DNA of 64,000 bases from Thalassobacillus pellis (GCF_016908295.1 NZ_JAFBDO010000006.1:100264-164263); one strand, 5' to 3'. Positions 9,118 through 16,664 are shown, counted from the stretch's first letter. Translations and numbers: made by a program. Notes: a model not told the origin generated them from the sequence alone.

Positions 9118-9183
9118 GACCTGCGGTTTTCCGCATCGTCGCAGGTCGCGCGTTTTGACCCAGGGGGCGGAGTAGAGTAATGT
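9118..9183 (+). promoter_or_regulatory. Class A promoter with GACCTGCG-N14-CGCAGGTC palindrome
   Basis: Palindrome 9118-9147, TTGACC 9155-9160, 17-bp spacer, TAATGT 9178-9183, then the leader word CCTTGTCAGCACGACGGAGCA shared with three other promoters (trimmed to its core CAGCACGACGGAGCA). Confidence 0.75.
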
Positions 9184-9189
9184 TTTCCT

Positions 9190-9483
9190 TGTCAGCACGA
9201 CGGAGCAAACGGCAAGGCCCCACCGCCCGGACCTCCTGCTAGTGCTAGTACCTTGAAAACTCCATAGTGGACCGGACCGAAGATACCGGATAGCGGAATG
9301 CGACACTCGCCCAAAGGGCAGGTCACCTTAGCCACTTGCGCTATAGCCGACGTGGGGTGAAACCCGTAGGGAACCAAATGTCCGGGAAACATATGACAGT
9401 CAATCTGTCTAGTGACAACCGGCCATTTCCGGGCGGCGGTCACTATGTGGATTGACTCTCAATTCACAAGAAAGGGAAGAGTC
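9190..9483 (+). ncRNA. Long untranslated leader, possibly structured
   Basis: About 290 nt between the promoter and the first likely start. It holds several short complementary pairs (for example CCGGACCGAAGATACCGG, GCCCAAAGGGC and GGGGTGAAACCC) and no ORF. I do not match it to a known riboswitch. It could be a cis-regulatory RNA or a separate RNA gene. Confidence 0.35.
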
Positions 9484-9720
9484 GTGCTTGAGATTTTTGT
9501 GGTCATTATCCTCGATGAGTGGTACGTGCGGACGTTCAAGGAGAACGCGGTACAGTTCCACAAGCGTGTCATGGATTACATGGCTTACGGCTTCTACCCC
9601 GAGGTGGCCGCTGAGTGGGCCAACCGTGGCTTTTCGCCGGTGGAGGCCGTAGCAGCCATCAAGCACGGGCACAACGACCCGAAGAAGGTTCCGGACTTTT
9701 GTCCGTGGGCTTGTGACTGA
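9484..9720 (+). CDS. Small phage-type protein, 78 aa
   Basis: Hydrophobic N-terminus (LEIFVVIILDEWY), then EWANRGFSPVEAVAAIKHG. The W-x2-x-GFSPxEA-x3-I pattern is a short module common in actinobacteriophage proteins. It ends in PDFCPWACD. A GTG start at 9484 follows AAGGGAAG; an ATG at 9445 is the alternative. A hairpin follows. Function unknown. Confidence 0.6.
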   Translation: MLEIFVVIILDEWYVRTFKENAVQFHKRVMDYMAYGFYPEVAAEWANRGFSPVEAVAAIKHGHNDPKKVPDFCPWACD

Positions 9721-9739
9721 TCTTTAACAGGTCTAGCGG

Positions 9740-9768
9740 TGGCCGTTGCCCTTTATGGGTAACGGCCA
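9740..9768 (+). terminator. Hairpin terminator
   Basis: TGGCCGTTGCCC...GGGTAACGGCCA stem between two small genes; no T-run. Confidence 0.55.
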
Positions 9769-9823
9769 CACGCTAAATCGGTTGAACGTCAATCGATAAG
9801 AATAAGTAAGGGAGAAACAGAAC

Positions 9824-10027
9824 ATGCGTACCGCCATTGTGGAGGACCGTTCCGGTATCGTCGTTGGTCAGGGTTGCGGGCCCAACCGTGGTAAGCTCGC
9901 GATCCTCTTTGACCAGGTGGACGCGGCCGGAAACGACGTGATGGAGTGGCACCCGGCCGACTGCGACCGCGTCACGGTGTTCGCCGCGTCGGAGCGTGCC
10001 ACGTTCCGGGTACTCACCGGCCGGTAA
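9824..10027 (+). CDS. Small unknown protein, 67 aa
   Basis: Starts MRTAIVEDRSGIVVGQGCG after AAGGGAG and looks like a compact beta-rich protein. It lies between two hairpins. Not recognised. Confidence 0.6.
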   Translation: MRTAIVEDRSGIVVGQGCGPNRGKLAILFDQVDAAGNDVMEWHPADCDRVTVFAASERATFRVLTGR

Positions 10028-10055
10028 ACGCCACGTTCCCCACGAACGAACCGCA

Positions 10056-10088
10056 GGGGAGCGCGTGAAAACTGTTCACGCGCTCCCC
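10056..10088 (+). terminator. Hairpin terminator
   Basis: GGGGAGCGCGTGAA...TTCACGCGCTCCCC, a 14-bp stem. Confidence 0.65.
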
Positions 10089-10124
10089 GTCCGTATTCAC
10101 CCATCGGAAGAATAGAGGAAAATC

Positions 10125-11102
10125 ATGCAGATGGTAGTATTGACTTGTGAGCAGGGAAACCACATGTGGCGGCGACCGGCTCAGAAGGGACGCCGACCGC
10201 ATAACTGCCCCGAACACCAGCCGGAAAAGCCCAAGCAGGCACCGAAGCAGAGGCTTACTTGCCAGAGCTGTGGGGGTCCGTGGACCCGGACCGCCATTCA
10301 GGGCCCGCGCCCGCGCTACTGCCCTTCCTGCACGTCTTGGGTGAAGGAGGCCGAATCGAAGCAGGAGGAGCCGAAGCGGCGGCACAAGGCATTCCCGACT
10401 CTGCTAGCGACCGCGCAGGCAGGCGTACCGGTAATGCTGGTCGGCCCCGCAGGTTCGGGAAAGTCCACGGCAGGCCGCCAGGTCGCCGAAGAAATGGGGC
10501 TTTCCTTCCGTTCCGAATCGTGTAACCCCATGATGACCAAATGGGATCTGTTCGGGTTTGTCGGCCCGAACGGAAATTACGTTCCCGGCGTTATTCGGGA
10601 AGCGTTCGAAAACGGCGGCGTTGTTTTGCTGGATGAAATGGACGCGTCGAATCCCGCCGTTCTGGTTTCCATCAATCTTTTGGCGTCCGTCGAGGCAGGG
10701 GAAACGGTCACCTTCCCCGACGGAAAGAACGTGCCCCGGCATGAGAATTTCGTACTGATTGCAGGTGCGAACACATTCGGGGACGGTGCGAGTGCGGAAT
10801 ACGTGGGTCGTGAGCAGTTGGACGCGGCTACGCTTGACCGTTTCGCCATGGTGGAATGGTCGTATGATGAGGCCCTAGAGCGCAAGGCCGCCGGAGAGGA
10901 TCAAGCCGCTTGGGTGGTTTGCGTGCAGGACGTCCGGGCCGCCGCCGAACGTGCCAGCGTTTCGCTACTTGTCACCCCCCGGGCCAGCATCAACGGTGCA
11001 AAGCTAATCCGAAAGGGGATGGACCGCGAGACCGTCGCCAACTTGGTTTTGTGGAAGGGAGTAAGCACCGACGAGAAGCGGTCGATACTCGCGCAGATGT
11101 AA
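10125..11102 (+). CDS. MoxR-type AAA+ ATPase with N-terminal zinc ribbons
   Basis: 325 residues. Residues 8-28 and 46-69 are Cys/His-rich; the second is a CxxC...CxxC ribbon. The AAA+ core has Walker A GPAGSGKS (107-114), Walker B VVLLDEMD (166-173) and a sensor region IAGANTFGDG. It is closest to MoxR/dynein-related ATPases, chaperone-like motors that usually work with a VWA or substrate-specific partner. Similar zinc-ribbon plus MoxR proteins occur in actinobacteriophages (from memory). The start follows AGAGGAAA. A strong terminator follows, and the 275-residue gene downstream may be its partner. Confidence 0.8.
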   Translation: MQMVVLTCEQGNHMWRRPAQKGRRPHNCPEHQPEKPKQAPKQRLTCQSCGGPWTRTAIQGPRPRYCPSCTSWVKEAESKQEEPKRRHKAFPTLLATAQAGVPVMLVGPAGSGKSTAGRQVAEEMGLSFRSESCNPMMTKWDLFGFVGPNGNYVPGVIREAFENGGVVLLDEMDASNPAVLVSINLLASVEAGETVTFPDGKNVPRHENFVLIAGANTFGDGASAEYVGREQLDAATLDRFAMVEWSYDEALERKAAGEDQAAWVVCVQDVRAAAERASVSLLVTPRASINGAKLIRKGMDRETVANLVLWKGVSTDEKRSILAQM

Positions 11103-11117
11103 GGCTCCGGCCGTAAT

Positions 11118-11146
11118 AAAGGGAGGGGGGATAGCCCCCTCCCTTT
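11118..11146 (+). terminator. Rho-independent-like terminator
   Basis: AAAGGGAGGGGGG-ATAG-CCCCCTCCCTTT stem-loop after the AAA+ gene. Confidence 0.75.
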
Positions 11147-11184
11147 GGCGGAAATACTTTCACCCATAGAAAGGCTTTTTAGAA

Positions 11185-12012
11185 ATGGACGTCTTCCGAC
11201 AGTTTCGCAGTCCGGCCGCCTTTGTCGATTTTGCCAAGGGGGAAAGCGACATGCCAACGTATCGTCGTTCCTCTCGCACAAAGGGAAATCGGGAGTTCAC
11301 CGGTACGTCTAGCTGGGAGGAGGCGACACGCCTTGCCCATGGATGGCAGGAAGGTGCGCGACGTTTCGCGCAGCAAAGCGCAAAACTCACCCCCAAGGGT
11401 CGGAAGCCCCGCCGGACCACCGCTATGCGGGAAGTCGGGCCCGGCGTATTGTCCATGGGTAATTACCTTACCGGTCACCCGCAGCCATACGTCACGCTGC
11501 AAGAGACCAACCGCCCCCGCACGGGAAAAGGGAAGGTAGTGCGGTTTCTCGTCAACATTGCCGCATCATCCAAGGTGAATAGTTCCGTGATTGAACGGCG
11601 AGGAGCCGCCATTACCGCACTAGTTTCTACGCTAGAGCGTGCGGGCCGAAGGTGTGAAGTGGTGGCCGTTTCTCGTGCATACGAGGGGGCAAGCTCCATT
11701 GAATACCGTATAACCCTGAAGTCGAGTCAGGAAAAGGTGAACCTACCAAGTATCGCCTTTGCCCTTGCCCATCCTTCTATGCTCCGACGGTTGGTTTTCT
11801 CGGCGAGGGAATGCGAAGGAAAGGAGATCCGCGATAAGGTGGGGATAGGAAAGGGGGACGGATATGGGATACCGACAGATATTAAGGAGATAGAATCGGG
11901 AACCATTTATCTAAGTGCCATGCGTGGCAGGGATGCGCAATGGAAGAGTGAAACCGCCGCTACCGCATGGATAGGATCAGAATTGAAGGCCCAGGGAATC
12001 GAACTGAAATAA
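11185..12012 (+). CDS. Phage-type unknown protein, 275 aa
   Basis: N-terminal FRSPAAFVDFAKG, then TSSWEEATRLAHGWQEGARR, a pattern I associate with a phage domain of unknown function (possibly DUF7192), often found near MoxR ATPases. The C-terminal half (RFLVNIAASSKVNSS..., RRCEVVAVSRAY) looks alpha/beta. An internal ATG at 11251 with a better binding site is an alternative start, but it would lose the conserved N-terminus. It may form a functional pair with the AAA+ ATPase. Confidence 0.65.
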   Translation: MDVFRQFRSPAAFVDFAKGESDMPTYRRSSRTKGNREFTGTSSWEEATRLAHGWQEGARRFAQQSAKLTPKGRKPRRTTAMREVGPGVLSMGNYLTGHPQPYVTLQETNRPRTGKGKVVRFLVNIAASSKVNSSVIERRGAAITALVSTLERAGRRCEVVAVSRAYEGASSIEYRITLKSSQEKVNLPSIAFALAHPSMLRRLVFSARECEGKEIRDKVGIGKGDGYGIPTDIKEIESGTIYLSAMRGRDAQWKSETAATAWIGSELKAQGIELK

Positions 12013-12125
12013 CCTGGATTACGAATCGCTCAAATGCTAGCGTTTCGGGTGAGTGGCATTTTTCGGAATGTCGCTTGCCCCATTCGCTAGATTTAAAGGG
12101 CTAGATGATAGAGGAGCATAACGGC

Positions 12126-12467
12126 ATGATGATTTCCGTCAACACCCAAAAGCAATTTTCGGACATGCTGGTAACAGGAATTGAAGCCGGTGCGATTACC
12201 CGAGCGGGTGCCCGTATTCTTTTCCAAACCGCCTATCATTTGGAAACGGCCGAATTTCGAGCGGTGAAGGTTTCCACGTTTACTCAAGCGGCATTCGCTC
12301 GAATGCTGGCAAAAGGCATGAAGCGGAATATCCTTACACGGCGAATGGCGGTCGAGCTTTATCGTTCCGCGTATGGAAGGGAAAACGTCGATTTTCTTGC
12401 TGGCATTCTGGCCATTGATATGGAAATCGGAAACTTGAATGAATTCGGTTGGAATTACGCTCCGTGA
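12126..12467 (+). CDS. Small protein with internal repeat, paralogue of 14284
   Basis: 113 residues made of two similar helical units: GIEAGAITRAGARILFQTAY and, about 45 residues later, KGMKRNILTRRMAVELYRSAY. It ends NEFGWNYAP. The product at 14284-14634 is a clear paralogue with the same layout and the ending NEFGWDYAP. The start at 12126 follows GAGGAG by 9 nt. The stop overlaps the hairpin element (E box) at 12457. Unknown function. Confidence 0.65.
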   Translation: MMISVNTQKQFSDMLVTGIEAGAITRAGARILFQTAYHLETAEFRAVKVSTFTQAAFARMLAKGMKRNILTRRMAVELYRSAYGRENVDFLAGILAIDMEIGNLNEFGWNYAP

Positions 12468-12508
12468 CACTGGTTACGGAGCGTAACGGGGGACAAAAAA
12501 ATTTTTTC
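12457..12508 (+). terminator. E box: hairpin plus AAAAAAATTTTTT, copy 1
   Basis: ACGCTCCGTGAC...GTTACGGAGCGT stem, then AACGGGG and A7T6. This module recurs at 14624, 17574 and 18930, with weaker versions at 16012, 20007, 22786, 26964 and 27712. It ends gene modules and probably terminates transcription. Confidence 0.6.
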
Positions 12509-12554
12509 AGGTGGCTGAGGTAAGTGGTTAACTTTCTGCAGTGGGGGGCAGAAA

Positions 12555-12789
12555 GAGGCATTCGCTGGACGCTCATCCCTTTTGTGGGGCCTAGCGGCCC
12601 CGAGGCATTCGCTGGACGCTCATCCCTTTTGTGGGGCCTAGCGGCCCCGAGGCATTCGCTGGACGCTCATCCCTTTTATGGGGCCTAGCGGCCCCGAGGC
12701 ATTCGCTGGACGCTCATCCCTTTTATGGGGCCTAGCGGCCCCGAGGCATTCGCTAGTCGCTCATCCCCCTTTTTAGGGGCTACGCCCCC
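12555..12789. repeat. Five 47-bp tandem repeats, each with a hairpin
   Basis: Units start at 12555, 12602, 12649, 12696 and 12743 (the last diverged). Each has GAGGCATTCGCTGGACGCTC and a stem-loop GGGGCCTAGCGGCCCC. On the minus strand each intact unit has AAAAGGGATG, opening a 10-codon frame. A single unit occurs at 14722-14768. Confidence 0.85.
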
Positions 12790-12960
12790 GCCCGTCCTCC
12801 TTTCCCAAGTATATCCCGGTGCGCCTCCCGGTCAAGGGGCTTTCGCGGCATATCCTCGCTGGCGCTGCGATATTCCACGATCCCCTTGCCCGTCCAGCGC
12901 ACCGGGAAGGGAATCGGTGGGAGGACGGGCAAAAAAGGGCGGGGGACCCCTGGGGGGTGG
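12780..12960 (-). repeat. Structured repeat II, copy 1, with minus-strand promoter
   Basis: Inverted pairs GCCCGTCCTCC/GGAGGACGGGC and AAGGGGC/CCCCTT enclose a minus-strand promoter: TTGACC (12835-12830), 16-bp spacer, TATACT (12813-12808). The same arrangement is at 32866-33045. The leftward transcript would run into the 47-bp repeats, so it may be a non-coding RNA. Confidence 0.55.
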
Positions 12961-13034
12961 TGGCGCTGGTTTTCTGTCTACCGGTTGTGAGGTAGGTCAC
13001 ACTCGCTTTTTTGTCCGCTTCTGTAGAAGCCTCA

Positions 13035-13092
13035 TGGTGAAGCCCGACGCTATGAGAGGATTGAATTCCTCCTACAGCGACGGGCTTCATCC
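13035..13092 (-). terminator. Long hairpin terminator, minus-strand gene
   Basis: TGAAGCCCG...CGGGCTTCA extends inwards with few mismatches; it lies just past the stop of the gene at 13107. Confidence 0.65.
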
Positions 13093-13106
13093 TACCAGGT
13101 TTCTAC

Positions 13107-13292
13107 TTATTCGTTTTCGAACTTCTTATAAAGCATGACTGTAACGATGCTCGCTATCAGAGCATCATGGTTGTCTGAATTGAGGAAAGGGACCCCGTGA
13201 ATGGACACGTAATCGCCGAGGAAATTGCCAAAGGTAATTCCACCGATGACAGAACCGACAAGCACAAAGAAGGACCGAGCCTGGCTGTTCAT
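13107..13292 (-). CDS. Small membrane protein, 61 aa
   Basis: Two hydrophobic segments (FFVLVGSVIGGITFGNFLG and ALIASIVTVMLY) and a charged C-terminus KKFENE. The start at 13292 follows AGGAG by 7 nt. It has its own promoter (TTGCAT-N17-TACTGT) and terminator. Unknown function. Confidence 0.65.
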   Translation of the reverse strand: MNSQARSFFVLVGSVIGGITFGNFLGDYVSIHGVPFLNSDNHDALIASIVTVMLYKKFENE

Positions 13293-13333
13293 CTGTTTAC
13301 TCCTGTTAGAGGCGTATCCCTTGAACAATCACT

Positions 13334-13393
13334 ACAGTAGTCATGATCAGCTCTGAATGCAAATCAAGAACGCCCGAGGTGAGGAAGGTCACA
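13334..13393 (-). promoter_or_regulatory. Minus-strand promoter and CRP/FNR-type site
   Basis: TTGCAT (13362-13357), 17-bp spacer, TACTGT (13339-13334) for the gene at 13292. GTGAGGAAGGTCAC (13379-13392) lies 16 nt upstream of this -35 and 63 nt upstream of the -35 of the plus-strand promoter at 13456. Confidence 0.6.
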
Positions 13394-13417
13394 TACGTTT
13401 ATATTTACCTGTGCTGT

Positions 13418-13484
13418 GACCTGCGGTTTTTCGCATCGTCGCAGGTCAGCGCGTTTTGACCCAGGAGGCGGCATCCCGTAGTGT
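13418..13484 (+). promoter_or_regulatory. Class A promoter
   Basis: GACCTGCG 13418-13425 and CGCAGGTC 13440-13447, TTGACC 13456-13461, 17-bp spacer, TAGTGT 13479-13484. Confidence 0.75.
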
Positions 13485-13521
13485 GTTCCTTGTAAGCACG
13501 ACGGAGCAAAAAGGAGCAGAC

Positions 13522-14205
13522 ATGCGCGTTATGGTTGACGGTATCGCCGGTAAGGTGAATGGACAGGTTCGCGTTACGGTCAGCGGGGAGCCAGCCGAGT
13601 GGATGGACCCCGAAGCACTTCGGGTTACCGAAGAGGGGATCTTTCTCAACGACGCGGAAGCGACCGTGATCGGTAAGGTATTCGTCATTTTTGATGACGG
13701 GGGACATAATGGTAAGTGGGCTGACTGGTTTAAGGCTGAGAATGTGCGGTTTTTCAAGACCACCAAAAAGCCTCGCAAGCCTAGCGGAGAATTGATCAGG
13801 GTTTCTTCGCAAGAAGAATTCGACAAGGCGATTCGGGACGGTGCAACACGTATTGAAATTCATTCCGACCCTTATGAAATGCCGGAGGAAATTCGCGTAA
13901 CCGCACAAAACATAGAACTCAGTGTAACCGGAGCAGCGACCGTACGAGTTTCGTACAGGTGTACGGTTAATGCATATGGGAATGCAACGGTCATTGCCGG
14001 TGGTTCGGCAACGGTTATTGCCCGTGGCAATGGGAAGGTATATCTTCACGATAAGGCGACAATTCACGCCTATGACCGGGTGCGGGTGTATACCTTTGGT
14101 CAGGTTCAGTACCACGAAGATGCGGCAGCGGTATTCGTGAACGCGAAAGCGGAAGTGCATTTCCACTCGGCTAACGTTAAGATTATCCGAAAGAATCCCC
14201 AGTAA
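13522..14205 (+). CDS. Beta-helix-like repeat protein, 227 aa
   Basis: N-terminal half: small domain with EFDKAIRDGATRIEIHS. C-terminal half (about residues 140-220): short repeats of the type GNATVIAGGSATVIARGN, AHYDRVRVY, predicted to stack as a beta-helix. The start at 13522 follows AAGGAG. The product at 33842-34105 has the same two parts in reduced form. Such proteins occur in actinobacteriophages (from memory). They could polymerise or bind a surface; function unknown. Confidence 0.65.
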   Translation: MRVMVDGIAGKVNGQVRVTVSGEPAEWMDPEALRVTEEGIFLNDAEATVIGKVFVIFDDGGHNGKWADWFKAENVRFFKTTKKPRKPSGELIRVSSQEEFDKAIRDGATRIEIHSDPYEMPEEIRVTAQNIELSVTGAATVRVSYRCTVNAYGNATVIAGGSATVIARGNGKVYLHDKATIHAYDRVRVYTFGQVQYHEDAAAVFVNAKAEVHFHSANVKIIRKNPQ

Positions 14206-14225
14206 TTTGGAGGAATGCAGTTTTG

Positions 14226-14258
14226 GGAGAGCAGTATTCCCGAGTAATACTGCTCTCC
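14226..14258 (+). terminator. Hairpin terminator
   Basis: GGAGAGCAGTATT...AATACTGCTCTCC, a 13-bp stem. Confidence 0.75.
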
Positions 14259-14283
14259 TAATCGCCAAATGGAAAGGATAGGC

Positions 14284-14634
14284 ATGGTTTCCCCCACCAC
14301 GCAAGAGAATTTCTGGGGAATGCTGGAAATAGGTATTCATTTCGGTGCCATTACCGAAGAGGGCGCTTGCATTCTTTTTCAAACGGCCTATGGAATGCAA
14401 AAGGCCGAATACCGAGCTGTATATCGAGATGTGACGGTTTCGTCGAGAAATCAAGCGGTATTCGCTCTGGAGCTGGCAAAAGGGATCAAGCAAAGCCGCA
14501 TTACACCAAAGAAAGCGATTGAGCTTTACTGTTCCGCCTATGGCATGGGAAAAGCCGATTCTGGTTTCGCTCATTTGGCTATTCATATTGCCATAGGGGA
14601 CCTAAACGAATTCGGTTGGGATTACGCTCCGTAA
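14284..14634 (+). CDS. Small protein with internal repeat, paralogue of 12126
   Basis: 116 residues. GIHFGAITEEGACILFQTAY and KGIKQSRITPKKAIELYCSAY are the two units, ending NEFGWDYAP. The start at 14284 follows AAAGGAT. The stop is embedded in an E-box hairpin exactly as in its paralogue, so gene and terminator moved or duplicated together. Confidence 0.65.
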   Translation: MVSPTTQENFWGMLEIGIHFGAITEEGACILFQTAYGMQKAEYRAVYRDVTVSSRNQAVFALELAKGIKQSRITPKKAIELYCSAYGMGKADSGFAHLAIHIAIGDLNEFGWDYAP

Positions 14635-14677
14635 CTCCGGTTACGGAGCGTAACGGGGGCCAAAAATTTTTTTTCGG
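14624..14677 (+). terminator. E box, copy 2
   Basis: ACGCTCCGTAAC...GTTACGGAGCGT stem followed by AAAAATTTTTTTT. Confidence 0.6.
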
Positions 14678-15193
14678 TGGTTGGGGTAGGTTGTAAACTT
14701 TCTGCAGGGGGGGCAGAAAGAGGAATTCGCTGGACGCTCATCCCCTTTTTAGGGGCTCCCCCCGTCGGTGTTGGGTTGATGTAGGATACCCGCTATCTGT
14801 CGTGGGTGGGGCATCGATCCTTCGGATCGATCCGGCCGTCCGCCGCCGTCGTCGGGCCCTGGGGGCCCTCCTTATGGCGGCCCTTCGGGCTGCGTCGCTA
14901 CGCTCCTTGCGAACCTCGCGGGGGGCTCCTCCGGACCCCCGCCCCCCGCGACCTGATTGGGGTGGTTGCGGTTAGAGGTTGTTCTGGATCAGGGTCCGGT
15001 CGTTATGAATCTTGCAGTATGTATCCCACGTCGGTCAGTGATTTAGGGTTGTCGGAGGTTGGATAGCGCATTCAGTCTTTTGTGGTAATGAAAAGCGCGG
15101 GCTATGGAGCAGGGGGTGGCGCCCGTCTGTCAGCTGCCCGTGTGAGAACTCTTGCACCTGACCGAAACACCCAGGATGCCAGCGCCAAACGAG
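14678..15193. other. Gene-free stretch with structured repeat IV
   Basis: Holds a single unit of the 47-bp repeat (14722), structured repeat IV copy 1 (14807-15010), a GCGGGCTA box (15097-15104) and a degenerate CRP-type site and promoter remnant (about 15140-15180). No gene seen. Confidence 0.45.
14807..15010. repeat. Structured repeat IV, copy 1
   Basis: About 200 bp starting TGGGGCATCGATCC-TTC-GGATCGAT (a perfect hairpin) and containing GTCGTCGGGCCCTGG and GATCAGGGTCCGGTCGTT. A close copy is at 16188-16395 and a short one at 27136-27215. Strong secondary structure and no ORF suggest RNA or a DNA fold. Confidence 0.6.
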
Positions 15194-15222
15194 CGACCGC
15201 CCCCCTTTACGGGGGGCGGTCG
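15194..15222. terminator. Bidirectional hairpin terminator
   Basis: CGACCGCCCCCC-TTTA-CGGGGGGCGGTCG, a near-perfect stem after the minus-strand gene at 15237. Confidence 0.8.
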
Positions 15223-15236
15223 GTTTTCTGCGAGAA

Positions 15237-15404
15237 TCAGTCCCACGCCCCCCAGACTTTCGGGCATCCCTCGCCCTCACACGTTTCCACTCCGGTTACG
15301 AAGTCGAGTGTGGTTTCCAGGTGGGTACAGTTCCCGTCTTCGTCTGTACCGGGCATGCTCATCAAGACATCATCCGGTACAAACTCGCCCATGATCCGAA
15401 TCAT
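15237..15404 (-). CDS. Tiny unknown protein, 55 aa
   Basis: Reads MIRIMGEFVPDDVLMSMPGT, then DEDGNCTHLETTLDFVTG and VETCEGEGCPKVWGAWD. Three Cys and one His may bind a metal. It has its own promoter (TTGACT-N16-TAGACT) and a strong terminator 15 nt past the stop, which supports it despite its size. Confidence 0.65.
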   Translation of the reverse strand: MIRIMGEFVPDDVLMSMPGTDEDGNCTHLETTLDFVTGVETCEGEGCPKVWGAWD

Positions 15405-15446
15405 CCGATGTACGTCCTAACGCATAGGTGACTGATGAACAGGACC

Positions 15447-15505
15447 AGTCTACCAGAGAAGACGCCCGAGTCAAATCGAGAACGCTCGATGTGAGAAGGG
15501 TCACA
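15447..15505 (-). promoter_or_regulatory. Minus-strand promoter and CRP/FNR-type site
   Basis: TTGACT (15474-15469), 16-bp spacer, TAGACT (15452-15447). TGTGAGAAGGGTCACA (15490-15505) lies 16 nt upstream of this -35 and 62 nt upstream of the -35 at 15567, the same geometry as at 13379. Confidence 0.6.
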
Positions 15506-15528
15506 CACGCTTTTTTTACAGGCTCGCT

Positions 15529-15595
15529 GACCTGCGGTTTTCTGCATCATCGCAGGTCAGCGCATTTTGACACAGGGGATGGCATCCCGTAATGT
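15529..15595 (+). promoter_or_regulatory. Class A promoter
   Basis: GACCTGCG 15529-15536 and CGCAGGTC 15551-15558, TTGACA 15567-15572, 17-bp spacer, TAATGT 15590-15595. Confidence 0.75.
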
Positions 15596-15656
15596 GCTCC
15601 TTGTCAGCATGACGGAGCAACGAAAAGGCTACACCCCCGAAGACATAGGAGAGACA

Positions 15657-15968
15657 GTGTCGATCACGTTCCTTTGGATGGTGATTTTTGCCATCGGTAA
15701 CCTCCTGGTGATGACAGCACGACGGAGCAAACGAAAAGGCTTCGAAATGGCCGGTTATTGTGTGCTGGGGGTTAGCCAAACTCTTCTCGTTTTTCAGCTA
15801 ATTCTCCCCGTTTTTCGGGAGCAGGAGTGGGACTTTGATTCCATTATGTGGGCACCTTGGGCACTTTGTGGGTTCGGTCTCTACATAATGTTGTTTATCT
15901 ACATCCCTTTTTATGGTGCATGGAAGGTATACAAAGAGCTAAGGAATCGTGACCACAACGCCCGGTGA
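15657..15968 (+). CDS. Membrane protein, 103 aa
   Basis: Three hydrophobic segments (ITFLWMVIFAIGNLLVM, VLGVSQTLLVFQLILPVF, WALCGFGLYIMLFIYIPF). A GTG start at 15657 follows AGGAG. An in-frame ATG at 15609 lies within the promoter leader and is less likely. Residues after the first helix (TARRSKRKG) are encoded by a copy of the leader word CAGCACGACGGAGCAAACG, so a leader-like segment sits inside the gene. Could act in exclusion or signalling; unknown. Confidence 0.6.
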   Translation: MSITFLWMVIFAIGNLLVMTARRSKRKGFEMAGYCVLGVSQTLLVFQLILPVFREQEWDFDSIMWAPWALCGFGLYIMLFIYIPFYGAWKVYKELRNRDHNAR

Positions 15969-16062
15969 GTAAAGGGGGGAGCCGCGAGGTTCCTCCCTTT
16001 ACGGGTTGTAAGAATGGTAACAGCGAGTAACGGGAGCACAAAATTTTTTCGGTGCCAATACC

Positions 16063-16151
16063 GGATAAATTCAGATATAGCCATATCCTTGAATTTATCC
16101 GACATGTCCTGATTTATCCCCTGACTTCGTCAAAGGATAAATCGAACATGT
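16063..16151 (+). repeat. Double-hairpin repeat (DHR) copy 1
   Basis: Arms: GGATAAATTC/GAATTTATCC (hairpin 1, with a compensated C-to-T/G-to-A pair) and GATTTATCC/GGATAAATC (hairpin 2), with ACATGT on both sides of hairpin 2. The hairpin 1 tip carries GATATAGCCATATC. Confidence 0.9.
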
Positions 16152-16187
16152 CCGTGTCGGGTAATGTAGAAGACTTACTACCTGTCA

Positions 16188-16395
16188 TTGGTGGGGCATC
16201 GATCCTTCGGATCGATCCGGCCGTCCGCCGCCGTCGTCGGGCCCTGGGAGCCCTCCTTATGGCGGTCCTCCGGGCTTCGTCGCTGGCGCTCCTTGCGATC
16301 ATAGCGAGAAGGGGCCGGAGGAGCCCCCGCGACCTGATTAGGGTGGTTTCGGCAAGTGGACATTCTAGATCAGGGTCCGGTCGTTGTTCATCCGG
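16188..16395. repeat. Structured repeat IV, copy 2
   Basis: Close copy of 14807-15010, including the CATCGATCC-TTC-GGATCGAT hairpin and GATCAGGGTCCGGTCGTT. It starts about 35 nt after DHR copy 1. Confidence 0.6.
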
Positions 16396-16664
16396 TGGTA
16401 GGTTCCGTGCTGTTGAAAGATTTAGGGTTGTTGGTGGGAGAAAAACTTCCCGTCTGTTTTGGTTTCTGAAAAGCACGGGCTAGGAAGCAGGGGTGACGCC
16501 CGTCTGTCAACTGGCAGTGTGAGAACTCTCACACGGGCCGAGTCCCCGGGGACCCGGTGGTCATCGTCACCCGCTGTTATCGGTCCCGGTTTTTGATGAC
16601 AATGGGTGAATGTCGTCTCAGATCGAGAGACACTCTGAATTCTTCGCGGATGGAGAACCCGTTT

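Larger units (their letters stand above)
12509..13034. other. Gene-free stretch with tandem and structured repeats
   Basis: No plus-strand gene. It holds the 47-bp tandem repeats, the first copy of structured repeat II with a minus-strand promoter, and a CRP-type site TGTGAGGTAGGTCACA (12986-13001). Confidence 0.5.
15969..16660. other. Gene-free stretch: DHR copy 1 and structured repeat IV
   Basis: Contains an E-box-like end (16012-16050), DHR copy 1, structured repeat IV copy 2, a GCACGGGCTA box (16473-16482) and a CRP-type site TGTGAGAACTCTCACA (16518-16533) placed 169 nt upstream of the next -35, as at 8972/9155. Confidence 0.5.

Noticed and set aside
13405..14586. 393-codon minus-strand open frame
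   Set aside because: It is the shadow of the 13522 and 14284 genes, which have promoters, ribosome sites and terminators.
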